Notes: generated by a model not told the origin, from the sequence alone. DNA of 8,175 nucleotides from Actinobacteria bacterium 13_2_20CM_68_14 (GCA_001914705.1 MNDB01000096.1:1-8175), one strand, 5' to 3'. Numbered from the stretch's first letter, positions 1-7,155 are shown. Numbers and translations are program-made.

Positions 1-77
1 AGCTCGCGGCGGAGCTCATCGTCAGAGCTGTGATGGGCCAGCCAGCGGGAGATCGCGGTCACGATTCGATCTGCCAC
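1..77 (-). CDS. Unidentified protein, N-terminal fragment (cut by left edge)
   Basis: This reading frame starts inside the 3' end of ribD in another frame and stays open to the window edge. The chosen start is GTG at 77-75, preceded by a good ribosome-binding site, GGAGAG at 90-85 with a 7-nt spacer. An in-frame ATG at 104-102 would add nine residues but has only weak Shine-Dalgarno pairing. The visible protein from the GTG begins MADRIVTAISRWLAHH and continues SSDDELRRE. It looks like an amphipathic helix followed by an acidic/basic stretch. No family is recognisable from about 25 residues. It overlaps ribD by 56 nt (83 nt from the ATG) and is probably the next gene of the same operon. The coding call rests on the RBS and on more natural amino-acid composition than the competing ribD tail. 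Confidence 0.5.
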   Translation of the reverse strand, partial: MADRIVTAISRWLAHHSSDDELRRE

Positions 78-1038
78 TCGGATGCTCTCCAGGCTCGTTG
101 ACATAGGCCGTCAGCAGAATGTCCTGTCCGACCCGACGCGTATCGAAACGGCGCAACTCCACCGGCTCGTCCAGCTCCCCAAGCAGCGTCGGCCCGAAGC
201 CCGCGAGCTTCGGCGCTACGAAGACGAGCAGCTTGTCGATCAGGCCCGCTTCCATGAACGCGGTCGCGAGCGTCGGTCCGCCTTCCAGTAGGAGCGACTG
301 CACTCCTTCCTCGGCAAGGCGGCCGAGCTCTTCCTCGAGCGGGCCCGAGAACAGCTCCAGATCCACACCCTCGGGCAACGGCCCGCTACCGAAGACGAGC
401 CGCCGCGGCTGCCTGACCGCGCCGACGTCGCGGGCCGTCAGTGCCGGGCGGTCGGCCCGCGCCGTTCCCATGCCGACGGCGACCGCATCCGACTCTGCCC
501 GCAGCTCGTGGACGAGCCTGCGGCTTTCCTCGCCCGAGATCCACCGCGACTCCGGCAGCGTCAGCCGCCCATCGAGCGTCATCGCGGCCTTGTAGGTGAC
601 GAAGGGCCGGCGCTTCGTCACCCAGGTCAGCCAGGCCTCGTTCTGCTGCCGCGCCCGGAAGCCGAGCTCGCCGTCGGCAAGCTCCGCCTCGACGCCGGCC
701 TCTCGAAGCCGCTCGAGGCCGCCTGCGGCGTCGCGGCTTGGATCGAGCGCTCCCACCACGACCTTCGCCACGCCCGCGTCGATCACCGCTTGGGCGCAGG
801 GTGGCGTGGCACCCACATGTGCACACGGCTCGAGCGTGACGTAGAGCGTCGCCCCGCGGGCACGATTGCCCGCGGCCGCGATCGCGTTGACCTCGGCGTG
901 CGGCTCGCCCTTGCGCTCATGCCAGCCCTCGCCGACGACCTCGCCGTCGCGTACGAGTACCGCCCCGACGACCGGATTCGGTTGCGTCGTCCCGCGCCCG
1001 CGCTCGGCGAGGTCCAGTGCCCGCTCGAGAAAACTCAT
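22..1038 (-). CDS. ribD: Bifunctional riboflavin biosynthesis deaminase/reductase RibD
   Basis: RibD catalyses two consecutive cytosolic steps of riboflavin synthesis: deamination of the diaminopyrimidine ribosylamino-phosphate, then NADPH-dependent reduction of its ribose side chain. Residues 1-145 are the zinc deaminase domain: TTQPNPVVGAV at 17-27, HAE at 47-49 (H47 zinc ligand, E49 catalytic), and PC...TPPC giving ligands C72 and C81. Residues 146-313 are the reductase domain: TLDGR at 154-158, SRWISG at 164-169, GMGT at 189-192 and LEGGPTL at 251-257. Two family positions differ: Ala77 replaces the usual Lys/Arg of the G-K/R-TPPC loop, and DPS replaces DPN at 99-101 with a shortened following loop. 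The protein is shorter than E. coli RibD (367 aa). The last 25 residues lie beyond the family domain and overlap the next gene. The ATG start overlaps the rpe stop (ATGA). An SD-like GGAAG lies at 1050-1046. Confidence 0.95.
   Translation of the reverse strand: MSFLERALDLAERGRGTTQPNPVVGAVLVRDGEVVGEGWHERKGEPHAEVNAIAAAGNRARGATLYVTLEPCAHVGATPPCAQAVIDAGVAKVVVGALDPSRDAAGGLERLREAGVEAELADGELGFRARQQNEAWLTWVTKRRPFVTYKAAMTLDGRLTLPESRWISGEESRRLVHELRAESDAVAVGMGTARADRPALTARDVGAVRQPRRLVFGSGPLPEGVDLELFSGPLEEELGRLAEEGVQSLLLEGGPTLATAFMEAGLIDKLLVFVAPKLAGFGPTLLGELDEPVELRRFDTRRVGQDILLTAYVNEPGEHPSGRSNRDRDLPLAGPSQL
85..90 (-). promoter_or_regulatory. Ribosome-binding site for the gene after ribD
   Basis: The minus strand reads GGAGAG seven nucleotides before the GTG at 77. 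It lies within the ribD coding region. It favours the GTG over the in-frame upstream ATG at 104. Confidence 0.45.
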
Positions 1039-1718
1039 CCCAGCGCTTCCACGAGCTCACGGTAGCCCGAGGCCGGATCGCCACCGCCGAAGACCCCCGT
1101 CGCCGCGACGAGCAGGTTCGCGCCCGCCTCCCGCGCCGCGGCGATGTTCTCGTGGTTGACACCGCCGTCCACCTGGAGCTGCATCGCCTCAGGTAAGAGC
1201 TCCCGCAGCCGGCGGAGACGCTCGAACGCCTCCGGCATGAACTTCTGGCCCGAGTAACCCGGCTCGATGCTCATGCAGAGAACGAAGTCGGCGCCGGCCG
1301 CGATCGCCGCCTCGGCCACGTCCTCGACGGACGTCTTCGGCTTCAGCGCGACGCCGACCCCCAGGCCGTGTTCGCGCGCCGCCGCGGCGATCTCGCCGAC
1401 GTCCTCCACCGCCTCGTAGTGAAAGGTGACGCTGTCAGCGCCGGCCTCGCGAAACGCGGCGAAATGCCGCTCCGGCGACTCGATCATCAAGTGGACGTCG
1501 ACGCGGCCGCCGCCCTCGTGAATCAGGCCGCCGATCGACTGGAGCACGATCGGGCCGATGATGATCGGCTCGACGAAGTGCCCATCGCCAACGTCGTAGT
1601 GAAAGAGGCGCGTACCCGCGGCGAGCAGTTGCTCGATCTGCTCTCCGAGGCGCGCGAAGTCGGCCGCATAGAGGGAAGGCTCGACCTCGGCCTCTCGCAA
1701 CCCGTCTGCCCAGGCCAT
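1035..1718 (-). CDS. rpe: Ribulose-phosphate 3-epimerase
   Basis: Rpe interconverts ribulose 5-phosphate and xylulose 5-phosphate in the cytosolic pentose phosphate pathway. The 227-residue product has the TIM-barrel signatures: EPSLYAADFARLG at 13-25 (family SILSADFARLG), HYDVGDGHF at 40-48, VDVHLMI at 74-80, MSIEPGYSGQKF at 149-160 and VDGGVN at 183-188. Predicted metal and catalytic residues H40, D42, H76 and D184 are present. The active-site Met of DVMDGHF is Gly44 here, whereas Met78 and Met149 are kept. I chose ATG 1718 because AGGA at 1731-1728 lies 9 nt upstream and the protein then begins close to the family N-terminus. A GTG at 1754 would add 12 residues and overlap the kinase gene. 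The gap to the kinase stop is 11 nt, and the stop overlaps the ribD start by 4 nt. Because ribulose 5-phosphate is a riboflavin precursor, the pairing with ribD makes metabolic sense. Confidence 0.95.
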   Translation of the reverse strand: MAWADGLREAEVEPSLYAADFARLGEQIEQLLAAGTRLFHYDVGDGHFVEPIIIGPIVLQSIGGLIHEGGGRVDVHLMIESPERHFAAFREAGADSVTFHYEAVEDVGEIAAAAREHGLGVGVALKPKTSVEDVAEAAIAAGADFVLCMSIEPGYSGQKFMPEAFERLRRLRELLPEAMQLQVDGGVNHENIAAAREAGANLLVAATGVFGGGDPASGYRELVEALG

Positions 1719-1727
1719 TCGTCCGGA

Positions 1728-1731
1728 TCCT
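1728..1731 (-). promoter_or_regulatory. Ribosome-binding site deciding the rpe start
   Basis: AGGA on the minus strand overlaps the TAG stop of the upstream kinase gene and lies 9 nt before ATG 1718. It supports this start over the GTG at 1754. Confidence 0.45.
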
Positions 1732-2605
1732 ACGCAGCCAGCAGCCGAGCGCACTCGACCAAGTCCGGCTCGATCTTGTCGGAGCCGACGCCCCAGTGAA
1801 GCGCATGGACGACGCCCCAGCCCTGCATACGATCGCGCTCGAGGTCGAGCTCCGCAGCTAGCAGGTCAAGACGCCTCTGAATAATCGCCCGGTCGATCGA
1901 CCAGCGGCGGTCGCGGAGGAGCGACGCGACGTCGAACGCGGGCTCCGCGACAATCGGCTTCGGATCGATCGCAAGCCACGGCTCCCGCTGTGCCTTCAGG
2001 ACGTTGCTGCCCTGGAGATCCTGGTGGCAGACCGCGAGCTTCGCCAGCGACCCGGCGAGCTCACCGGCGGCCGCGGCTGCCGCGTCGACCAGCCTCTGCT
2101 CGAACGGCCGGCCGAGCGCTTCCCAGTCGGAGCGAGGCTGCGCCGTCCAGCGCTCGGCCTCGCCGGCAAGCAGTCGAAACCGATGGCCGTCAGGCGGCGG
2201 ACGGAGCCACAGACGCGCCATTACCGAGGCTGCAATCAGGATCGCCTCCTCGTCGTCTCCGACCTCCCAGAGCGACGTGCCCGGATCGGCGCGCTCGATC
2301 AGCAGCGCGTTGCGCTCGCGATCGAGCTCGAGTAGCCGTACCGCACCCTCGCCGCGCCAGTGAATGAGCGCATCGGCCTCGGAGGCGCTCTCTTCCTCCG
2401 GGAAGTTGAGCTTCAGCACTGCCTGACCGCCATCCGAGAGGGCTACCGGCACAGTCAACGAGACGTGCCCCTGCCCGAAGGGCTCGCCGAGCCGGAGCGA
2501 CCAATGCTCGGCGCACTCCTCCGCAAGCCGCGGCAGCGACTCCAGCCAAGCCACCCCGCCTGCTCGATCGCGCCACCAGCCCAGCCGCTCGGGGACCTCG
2601 ATCAA
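1730..2605 (-). CDS. APH(6)/hydroxyurea-type phosphotransferase (streptomycin 6-kinase-like)
   Basis: This 291-residue protein belongs to the aminoglycoside/hydroxyurea kinase family, whose known members phosphorylate streptomycin or hydroxyurea using ATP. Visible signatures are an N-terminal VPERL and AWLESLP at 19-25, a VLKL segment with a probable ATP-binding K65, the catalytic loop CHQDLQGSN at 193-201 (D196 catalytic base, N201 metal ligand), and IDPKP at 213-217 (D214 metal ligand) followed by EPAFDVASLLRDR. The kinase core looks intact. The start is TTG at 2605, whose last two bases form the rsmB stop (TTGA, 4-nt overlap). GAGG at 2617-2614 lies 8 nt upstream, and the family-like VPERL motif at the N-terminus agrees with it. 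The physiological substrate cannot be read from the sequence. Its place among housekeeping genes argues for a metabolic or chromosomal role as much as for antibiotic resistance. Confidence 0.85.
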   Translation of the reverse strand: MIEVPERLGWWRDRAGGVAWLESLPRLAEECAEHWSLRLGEPFGQGHVSLTVPVALSDGGQAVLKLNFPEEESASEADALIHWRGEGAVRLLELDRERNALLIERADPGTSLWEVGDDEEAILIAASVMARLWLRPPPDGHRFRLLAGEAERWTAQPRSDWEALGRPFEQRLVDAAAAAAGELAGSLAKLAVCHQDLQGSNVLKAQREPWLAIDPKPIVAEPAFDVASLLRDRRWSIDRAIIQRRLDLLAAELDLERDRMQGWGVVHALHWGVGSDKIEPDLVECARLLAA

Positions 2606-3804
2606 ACCCGCAGCCTCGCGATGAAGAAGCCGCTCGTCCGGTGGAGGTCAGGCCTCGTCAGCAAGAACTCCGGGCGCTTCGGATGAGCGAACTGCGGCCA
2701 TTCCTCGCCGAGCGGCTCCGGCGCGAGGCCGGACGCGTCGACGACGGCTTCGTTCTCGTCGGCGTTGAGCGTGCAGACGGAGTAGACGATGGTTCCGCCG
2801 GTCCGTACACGATCAGCCGCCGCCCCCACGAGCGCAAGCTGCAGCTCAGGCAGCGGCTCCGCGCGCCAGCGCAGGTCCGGCCGCGAGGCGAGGACGCCAA
2901 GGCCCGAGCAAGGAGCGTCGACGAGGGCCCGGTCGTAGTCGCGGAGCTCCGGCGGCAGCTCCAGCGCATCCGCGCAGACGACGCTGACGTTCGTGGCGCC
3001 GAGACAGGCCGCGTTCTCCTCGAGCTCCCGCGCGCGGCCGGGGTGCTTCTCGACTGCAGTGACGTCTCCCGCCAGCATCGTCGCTTTCCCGCCCGGCGCC
3101 GCGCAGAGATCGAGCGTCCGTTCGCCCGCGCGCGCACCGACGGTGAGGCCGGCGAGCTGGGAGCCGCGGCTTTGTGGCCAGATCCGGCCTTCGGCGAGCG
3201 CCTCTTCATCCACGCGCGGGACGCGATACGCGCCGGAGATGTCGGTCGGCTCGCCGGCGATGTCGCCGCGAATCAGCCGGACGACCGTTTCCGGCGCCTC
3301 GTTCTGCGCCCGCATCAGCGCGAGCGCCTGCTCGCGGCCGAAGTCGCGCGTCCACACCTGCTCGACCCAGTCCGGGTAGGACTGCTTGAGCGCGCCTTCC
3401 GGCAGCGACTCGAGCAGCGCTTCAATCCCGTCCGCGACGCGGCGAAGGACGGCGTTCGTGAAAGCGACCGCTCGCTCCAACCTGGCGCGCCGCACAAGCT
3501 CGACGGCCTCGTTGACGGCAGCGTGCCGAGGCGTCTGCATGAAGCCGAGCTCGTAGGCGCCGAGTCGCAGCGCGGCCCGAACCGGCGGGTCCAGCTTTCG
3601 CACCGGCCGCCGTCCGAGCTGCTCGATCGCGTAGTCGAGGGTGCGCGCGCGCTGGATCGTCCCGTAGGCGAGCCGCTGTGCAAATGCGCGGTCGCGCTGG
3701 TCGAGGCTCGCGACCGCGGTTCGCAGCGCCCGGTCGGCATACGCGTCCTGCTCGAAGACGCGGAACACGGTCTCATAGGCGGCCGCGCGTGCCGGCGAGA
3801 CCAT
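2602..3804 (-). CDS. rsmB: 16S rRNA (cytosine-967-C5)-methyltransferase RsmB (Sun/Fmu)
   Basis: RsmB methylates one cytosine of 16S rRNA at C5 using S-adenosylmethionine. The 400-residue product has the expected two-part structure. A NusB-like RNA-binding domain covers about residues 3-130 (RAAAYETVFRVF, QRDRAFAQRLAYGTIQ, ALRLGAYEL, AVNEAV). A Rossmann methyltransferase domain covers about 165-400. The SAM-binding motif is LDLCAAPGGKA at 231-241. Motif IV is DAPCSGLG at 296-303 (C299), and motif VI is YSVCTL at 341-346 with the presumed nucleophile C344. The C-terminal RTSGFFIARL is typical of the family. The ATG start shares one base with the fmt stop (TGATG) and no strong SD is seen, suggesting reinitiation. 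The stop overlaps the TTG of the kinase. Length is slightly below E. coli RsmB (about 429). Confidence 0.95.
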   Translation of the reverse strand: MVSPARAAAYETVFRVFEQDAYADRALRTAVASLDQRDRAFAQRLAYGTIQRARTLDYAIEQLGRRPVRKLDPPVRAALRLGAYELGFMQTPRHAAVNEAVELVRRARLERAVAFTNAVLRRVADGIEALLESLPEGALKQSYPDWVEQVWTRDFGREQALALMRAQNEAPETVVRLIRGDIAGEPTDISGAYRVPRVDEEALAEGRIWPQSRGSQLAGLTVGARAGERTLDLCAAPGGKATMLAGDVTAVEKHPGRARELEENAACLGATNVSVVCADALELPPELRDYDRALVDAPCSGLGVLASRPDLRWRAEPLPELQLALVGAAADRVRTGGTIVYSVCTLNADENEAVVDASGLAPEPLGEEWPQFAHPKRPEFLLTRPDLHRTSGFFIARLRV

Positions 3805-4598
3805 CAGTGCAGGCCGCGCAGAAATTCGTCGTACGTCATCCGGCGACGGCCCTCCGGCTGCACCTCGAGCAACTCCAGCCTGCCGTCGACGAGACGCGAG
3901 CGCCAGACGATCGCCGGCCTTCCCTCGACCAGGCCTCGCGCTCCGATGTGCGGCGAGAGCGCGCGAATCCTGTTGTGCAGCTCCTCCGGCGGCCGCGACC
4001 AGTCGAGCTCTCGATCGGCGGGCCCGATCTTCTCAGCGTAGGTGGCGCCGTCCTCGGTCTGCGGCGCCGGCCGTTGATTGTCGAGCGCGGCATCGATCAG
4101 GTCGGGCGTCAGCTCGGCAGCGCGCGCGAAGACGGCTCCGGCGTCGTCGTCGATCCCGACCGCAAACCGCTCCTGAGCCGCGATCGGCCCGGCGTCGAGC
4201 TCCTCGACCAACTCGATGATCGTGACTCCTGTCTCCTCGTCGCCAGCCATCAGCGCCCGCTCGACGGGCGCCGCCCCGCGCCAGCGCGGCAGGAGCGACG
4301 GGTGGACGTTGAGCCAGCGCGCGCTCTCTAGGGCGCCGCGCGGGACGAGCTGTCCGTACGCGACGGCGACGAGCGCGTCCACCTCGGGGTCGAACTCGTC
4401 GCCGAGCCGTTCCGGCTGCCGAACCGGGATTCCAAGCCTCTCGGCGATCAGCTTCGCCGGCGGCGGGGCAACCCGCCTGCCGCGGCCACTCGGACGGTCC
4501 GGCTGGGTGAGCAAATAGGCAGTCTCGTGCCGCGCCGCCAGCCGCTCGAGCACGTCAGCCCCGAACGGCGCCGTCGCAGCGACGGCGATGCGCGTCAC
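3804..4598 (-). CDS. fmt: Methionyl-tRNA formyltransferase
   Basis: Fmt transfers a formyl group from 10-formyltetrahydrofolate to initiator Met-tRNA in the cytosol. The catalytic domain (about 1-175) carries TQPDRPSGRGR at 31-41, AYGQLVP at 80-86, NVHPSLLPRWRGAAP at 97-111 and LDAGPI at 134-139. This gives the N97/H99/D135 triad and the SLLP folate loop. TYAEKI at 186-191 marks the link to the C-terminal domain, which ends QPEGRRRMTYDEFLRG. At 264 residues the protein is about 50 shorter than E. coli Fmt (315). The missing part lies in the C-terminal tRNA-binding barrel, between ALSPHIGAR and the LELLEVQPEG strand. The usual GTPxFA N-terminal loop reads ATAPFG. The GTG start follows the def TAA directly and in the same frame. 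No clear SD is visible, so translation is probably coupled to def. Confidence 0.93.
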   Translation of the reverse strand: MTRIAVAATAPFGADVLERLAARHETAYLLTQPDRPSGRGRRVAPPPAKLIAERLGIPVRQPERLGDEFDPEVDALVAVAYGQLVPRGALESARWLNVHPSLLPRWRGAAPVERALMAGDEETGVTIIELVEELDAGPIAAQERFAVGIDDDAGAVFARAAELTPDLIDAALDNQRPAPQTEDGATYAEKIGPADRELDWSRPPEELHNRIRALSPHIGARGLVEGRPAIVWRSRLVDGRLELLEVQPEGRRRMTYDEFLRGLH

Positions 4599-5189
4599 TT
4601 AACCCAGAGCGCCGAGGACAGGCTCCGGCCTGAGGATCCCCAGCGCCTCGCGCCGGGCCTCGGCCGTTGTCCGATCGAGGATCAGGATCCCGTCGAGGTG
4701 GTCGAGCTCGTGCTGCACCACGCGCGCATCGCGCTCCTCGAGCTCGAGCCTGACGTCCTCGCCGTTCTCGTCCTTGCCCTCGATCGTGACCTTTGTCGGC
4801 CGCTCGACCGGGATGCTCACTCCCTGCATCGAGAGGCAGCCCTCGGTGTCGCTGAGGGTCACCTCGGACGTTTTGACCCGGACGGGATTGATGAGCGCCC
4901 GCGGGGCCTCGTCCTCCCCCTCCGGCTGGAAGACGAATACCCGCTGCAGGGTGCCGACTTGCGTCCCCGCAAGGCCGACGCCGTTCGCTTCCTGCATCAG
5001 GTCCGTCATCCGCTGGACCAGCCGCCGCAGGTCGTCGTCGAAGCTCTCGATCTCGTTCGCGGGCATCCGCAACACCGGATCGGGGTACTGGCGGATCTGC
5101 GCCAGCGCGAGCCGCCGGCGCGCCTCGCGCTCGGGGTCGAGCTGCTCTTCGAGAACCTCGCCCTGCTGTTCGACGTCTTGGTCGGACAC
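4599..5189 (-). CDS. def: Peptide deformylase
   Basis: Deformylase removes the N-formyl group from nascent proteins and is a metalloenzyme, usually with Fe2+. All three family motifs are present in the 196-residue product: motif 1 GVGLAGTQ at 70-77, motif 2 EGCLS at 116-120 (metal ligand C118), and motif 3 QHELDH at 159-164 (metal ligands H160 and H164, catalytic E161). In motif 1 the second Ala of GxGxAAxQ is Gly75. A charged extension of about 30 residues, rich in Glu, Gln and Arg, precedes the usual family start near IRQYPDPVLR at 32-41. The start is GTG with only weak SD pairing. No ATG exists nearer the domain before Met42, so the extension is probably real. It lies 19 nt after priA and abuts fmt, its pathway partner. 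Confidence 0.95.
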   Translation of the reverse strand: MSDQDVEQQGEVLEEQLDPEREARRRLALAQIRQYPDPVLRMPANEIESFDDDLRRLVQRMTDLMQEANGVGLAGTQVGTLQRVFVFQPEGEDEAPRALINPVRVKTSEVTLSDTEGCLSMQGVSIPVERPTKVTIEGKDENGEDVRLELEERDARVVQHELDHLDGILILDRTTAEARREALGILRPEPVLGALG

Positions 5190-5208
5190 GCCGCCAGTTT
5201 ATGGACTG

Positions 5209-7134
5209 CTACAGACTTTGCGGATCGACGTCGACGACCGCGGTCAAGCCGGCTTTCCGCATCGCCGGGGCCGCAGCAGCCAGCAGCTGCCCGGCGCGGG
5301 CGGCGACCCGCCTCGGCTCGTCCGTCTTCGCGACGAGCTGCGCTCGGTGTCGGCCGCGAAGCCGGAAAAGCGGTGCCGGGCCGAGGATCTCGGCGCCCTG
5401 CATCCCGTCCCGCACCTCCTCGAGCGCACGGGTCACGGGCCCCGGCTCCGGCCCGCTGACGAGCACCCGGACGAGATGGCGGAAGGGCGGATACCCGAGC
5501 TCGCGCCGGCGTTCGAGCTCGCCGGTCAGGAACCGCGGCACGTCGTGGCGCGACGCCAGCTCGACCGGACGGGAGTCGGGTTGGAAGGTCTGGATCAGCA
5601 CCCGCCCCGGCGCGTCCCGGCCGCTCCGCCCTGCGAGCTGGGTCAGCAGCTGGAACGTCCGCTCGTCGGCGCGGAAGTCGGGCACGCCGAGGGCGGTGTC
5701 GGCGTCGATCACCGCCGCGAGCGAGACGCCGCTGAAATGGTGACCCTTCGCGACCATCTGCGTTCCGAGCAGAACGGCGCGATCGGTCTCCCCGAAGCGG
5801 CGGAGCGCCGCGGCGAGGGCCTCTGGATTCTGTGCCGTGTCGGCATCGAGGCGGATCGGGACGAGCTTCGGCAACTGAGTCGCGAGCTCCCGCTCGAGCC
5901 GCTGCGTTCCGGCCCCGATCCTCGCCAGCTCGACCGAGCCGCAGGCGGGGCAGGCCTGCGGCGCCCTCTCTTCGTGGCCGCAGTGGTGGCAGCGCAGGCT
6001 CCCCTCCCGATGCAGCACGAGGGCGACGTCGCAGAGCGGGCAGCGAAGCGTCGTCCCGCAGGCCCTGCAGTGCAGCGCCGGGGCGACACCGCGGCGGTTC
6101 AGTAGGAGGATCGCCTTCCCGCCCTGCTCCTCGATCGCCCCGAGCTCCTTCAGCAGCGGTGCCGAGAGCGGGTAGCCCGCCTCGCGGCGCAGGTCGACCA
6201 CCCGCACCCCGGGGAGAGAGCCGCCCAGTCGCCCGGCGAGCTCGAGACGCTCGAGCTTGTCCCAGCTCTCGGGCCGCGGCGTCGCGCTGCCGTAGATCGC
6301 GACGGCGTCTTCGAGGGCCGCCCGCTTGGCCGCCACAGTCCTCGCGTCGTAGCGCGGGTCGGACTCCTGCTTGTACGACGGATCGTGCTCCTCGTCCACG
6401 CAGATGACCCCGACATCACGCAGCGGCGCGAAGATCGCCGAACGCGCGCCGACGACGACTTTCGCCTCGCCGCGCGCGATGCGCTCCCGCTCGTCGCGGC
6501 GTTCCGCGTCGGTCAGCCCCGAGTGGAGCAACGCGACAGCATCCCCGAAACGCGCCTGAAACCGCCCCAGTGTCTGAGGCGTCAGCGCGATCTCGGGAAC
6601 GAGCACGATCGCCGTCTTGCCGCGGGCCAGCGCTGCGGCGCACGCCTGGAGGTAGACCTCGGTCTTGCCGCTGCCGGTCTCGCCGTAAAGTAGGAAATGT
6701 CCGCCGGCCGCCTCGAGGGAGGCCGTGATCCGCTCGAGCGCCGCGCGCTGTTCGGCCGTCAGCTCGGGCGCCTCCGACTCGTCGACAAGGGCTTGCCGTT
6801 CACCCGGCGGCGCCTGCTCCTTCCGCCGCTTCCGCTTGACCGGCGCGATCAGCTCCAGCGCCCGCCCGGGCGTCGAGCCGTAGTAGTCCGCCACCCACAA
6901 CGCGAGGTCGACGAGCACCGGCGGCAGTTCGTCGAGCACGGAGTCGATCGGAACGGGCTCGATCCCCGCGGGCGGCTCGTCGACGAGCTCGACGACTACT
7001 CCCCGCCGCCGCGAGCGACCGAGCGGGACCGAGACGACGGCGCCCTTCGCGGCGCCGTCCACGAGCTCGTAGGTGAACGGCCGCGCCAGGGCGCGGGTCG
7101 TTACCAACGGGTAGACGGTCGCGTACCGAGCCAC
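5209..7134 (-). CDS. priA: Primosomal protein N' (replication restart helicase PriA)
   Basis: PriA recognises stalled or collapsed replication forks and reloads the replisome. It is a 3'-5' superfamily 2 helicase. The 641-residue product has an N-terminal DNA-binding domain (about 1-100, with RPFTYEL at 18-24), Walker A GETGSGKT at 151-158, LVPEIALTPQ at 178-187, Walker B DEEHD at 247-251, and GSATP at 282-286. Eight cysteines form two zinc sites: C356, C359, C365, C368, C382, C385, C395 and C398. These are followed by GTQMVAKGHHF at 457-467, QLAGRSGR at 499-506 and ELGYPPF at 545-551. All ATPase motifs look intact, unlike the degenerate PriA of mycobacteria. The start is GTG, 21 nt after the transporter stop, with weak SD pairing. 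The short gap suggests co-transcription. Confidence 0.97.
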   Translation of the reverse strand: MARYATVYPLVTTRALARPFTYELVDGAAKGAVVSVPLGRSRRRGVVVELVDEPPAGIEPVPIDSVLDELPPVLVDLALWVADYYGSTPGRALELIAPVKRKRRKEQAPPGERQALVDESEAPELTAEQRAALERITASLEAAGGHFLLYGETGSGKTEVYLQACAAALARGKTAIVLVPEIALTPQTLGRFQARFGDAVALLHSGLTDAERRDERERIARGEAKVVVGARSAIFAPLRDVGVICVDEEHDPSYKQESDPRYDARTVAAKRAALEDAVAIYGSATPRPESWDKLERLELAGRLGGSLPGVRVVDLRREAGYPLSAPLLKELGAIEEQGGKAILLLNRRGVAPALHCRACGTTLRCPLCDVALVLHREGSLRCHHCGHEERAPQACPACGSVELARIGAGTQRLERELATQLPKLVPIRLDADTAQNPEALAAALRRFGETDRAVLLGTQMVAKGHHFSGVSLAAVIDADTALGVPDFRADERTFQLLTQLAGRSGRDAPGRVLIQTFQPDSRPVELASRHDVPRFLTGELERRRELGYPPFRHLVRVLVSGPEPGPVTRALEEVRDGMQGAEILGPAPLFRLRGRHRAQLVAKTDEPRRVAARAGQLLAAAAPAMRKAGLTAVVDVDPQSL

Positions 7135-7155
7135 GCGCCGAGCGTAGCCCTGCAG

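Noticed and set aside
508..1065. 185-codon plus-strand frame opposite ribD
   Set aside because: Shadow of ribD codon bias; no family motif, and the opposite strand has an unambiguous gene.
1719..1754. Upstream GTG start at 1754 for rpe
   Set aside because: It would overlap the kinase gene and add 12 residues not typical of the family. ATG 1718 has a suitably spaced AGGA.
2641..4041. A 466-codon plus-strand open frame antisense to rsmB and fmt
   Set aside because: Its product is Arg/Ala/Pro-rich and matches no family. It lies opposite two certain genes and is explained by the scarcity of stop codons in GC-rich DNA.
4728..4752. CTCGAGCTCGAG repeat-like tract
   Set aside because: It is simply the coding sequence for alternating Leu and Glu residues in def, not an independent repeat or site.
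4527..6105. Long plus-strand open frames (4527-5459 and 4774-6105) antisense to def and priA
   Set aside because: Low-complexity composition with no recognisable domain or RBS. The minus-strand genes carry complete catalytic motifs across the same DNA.
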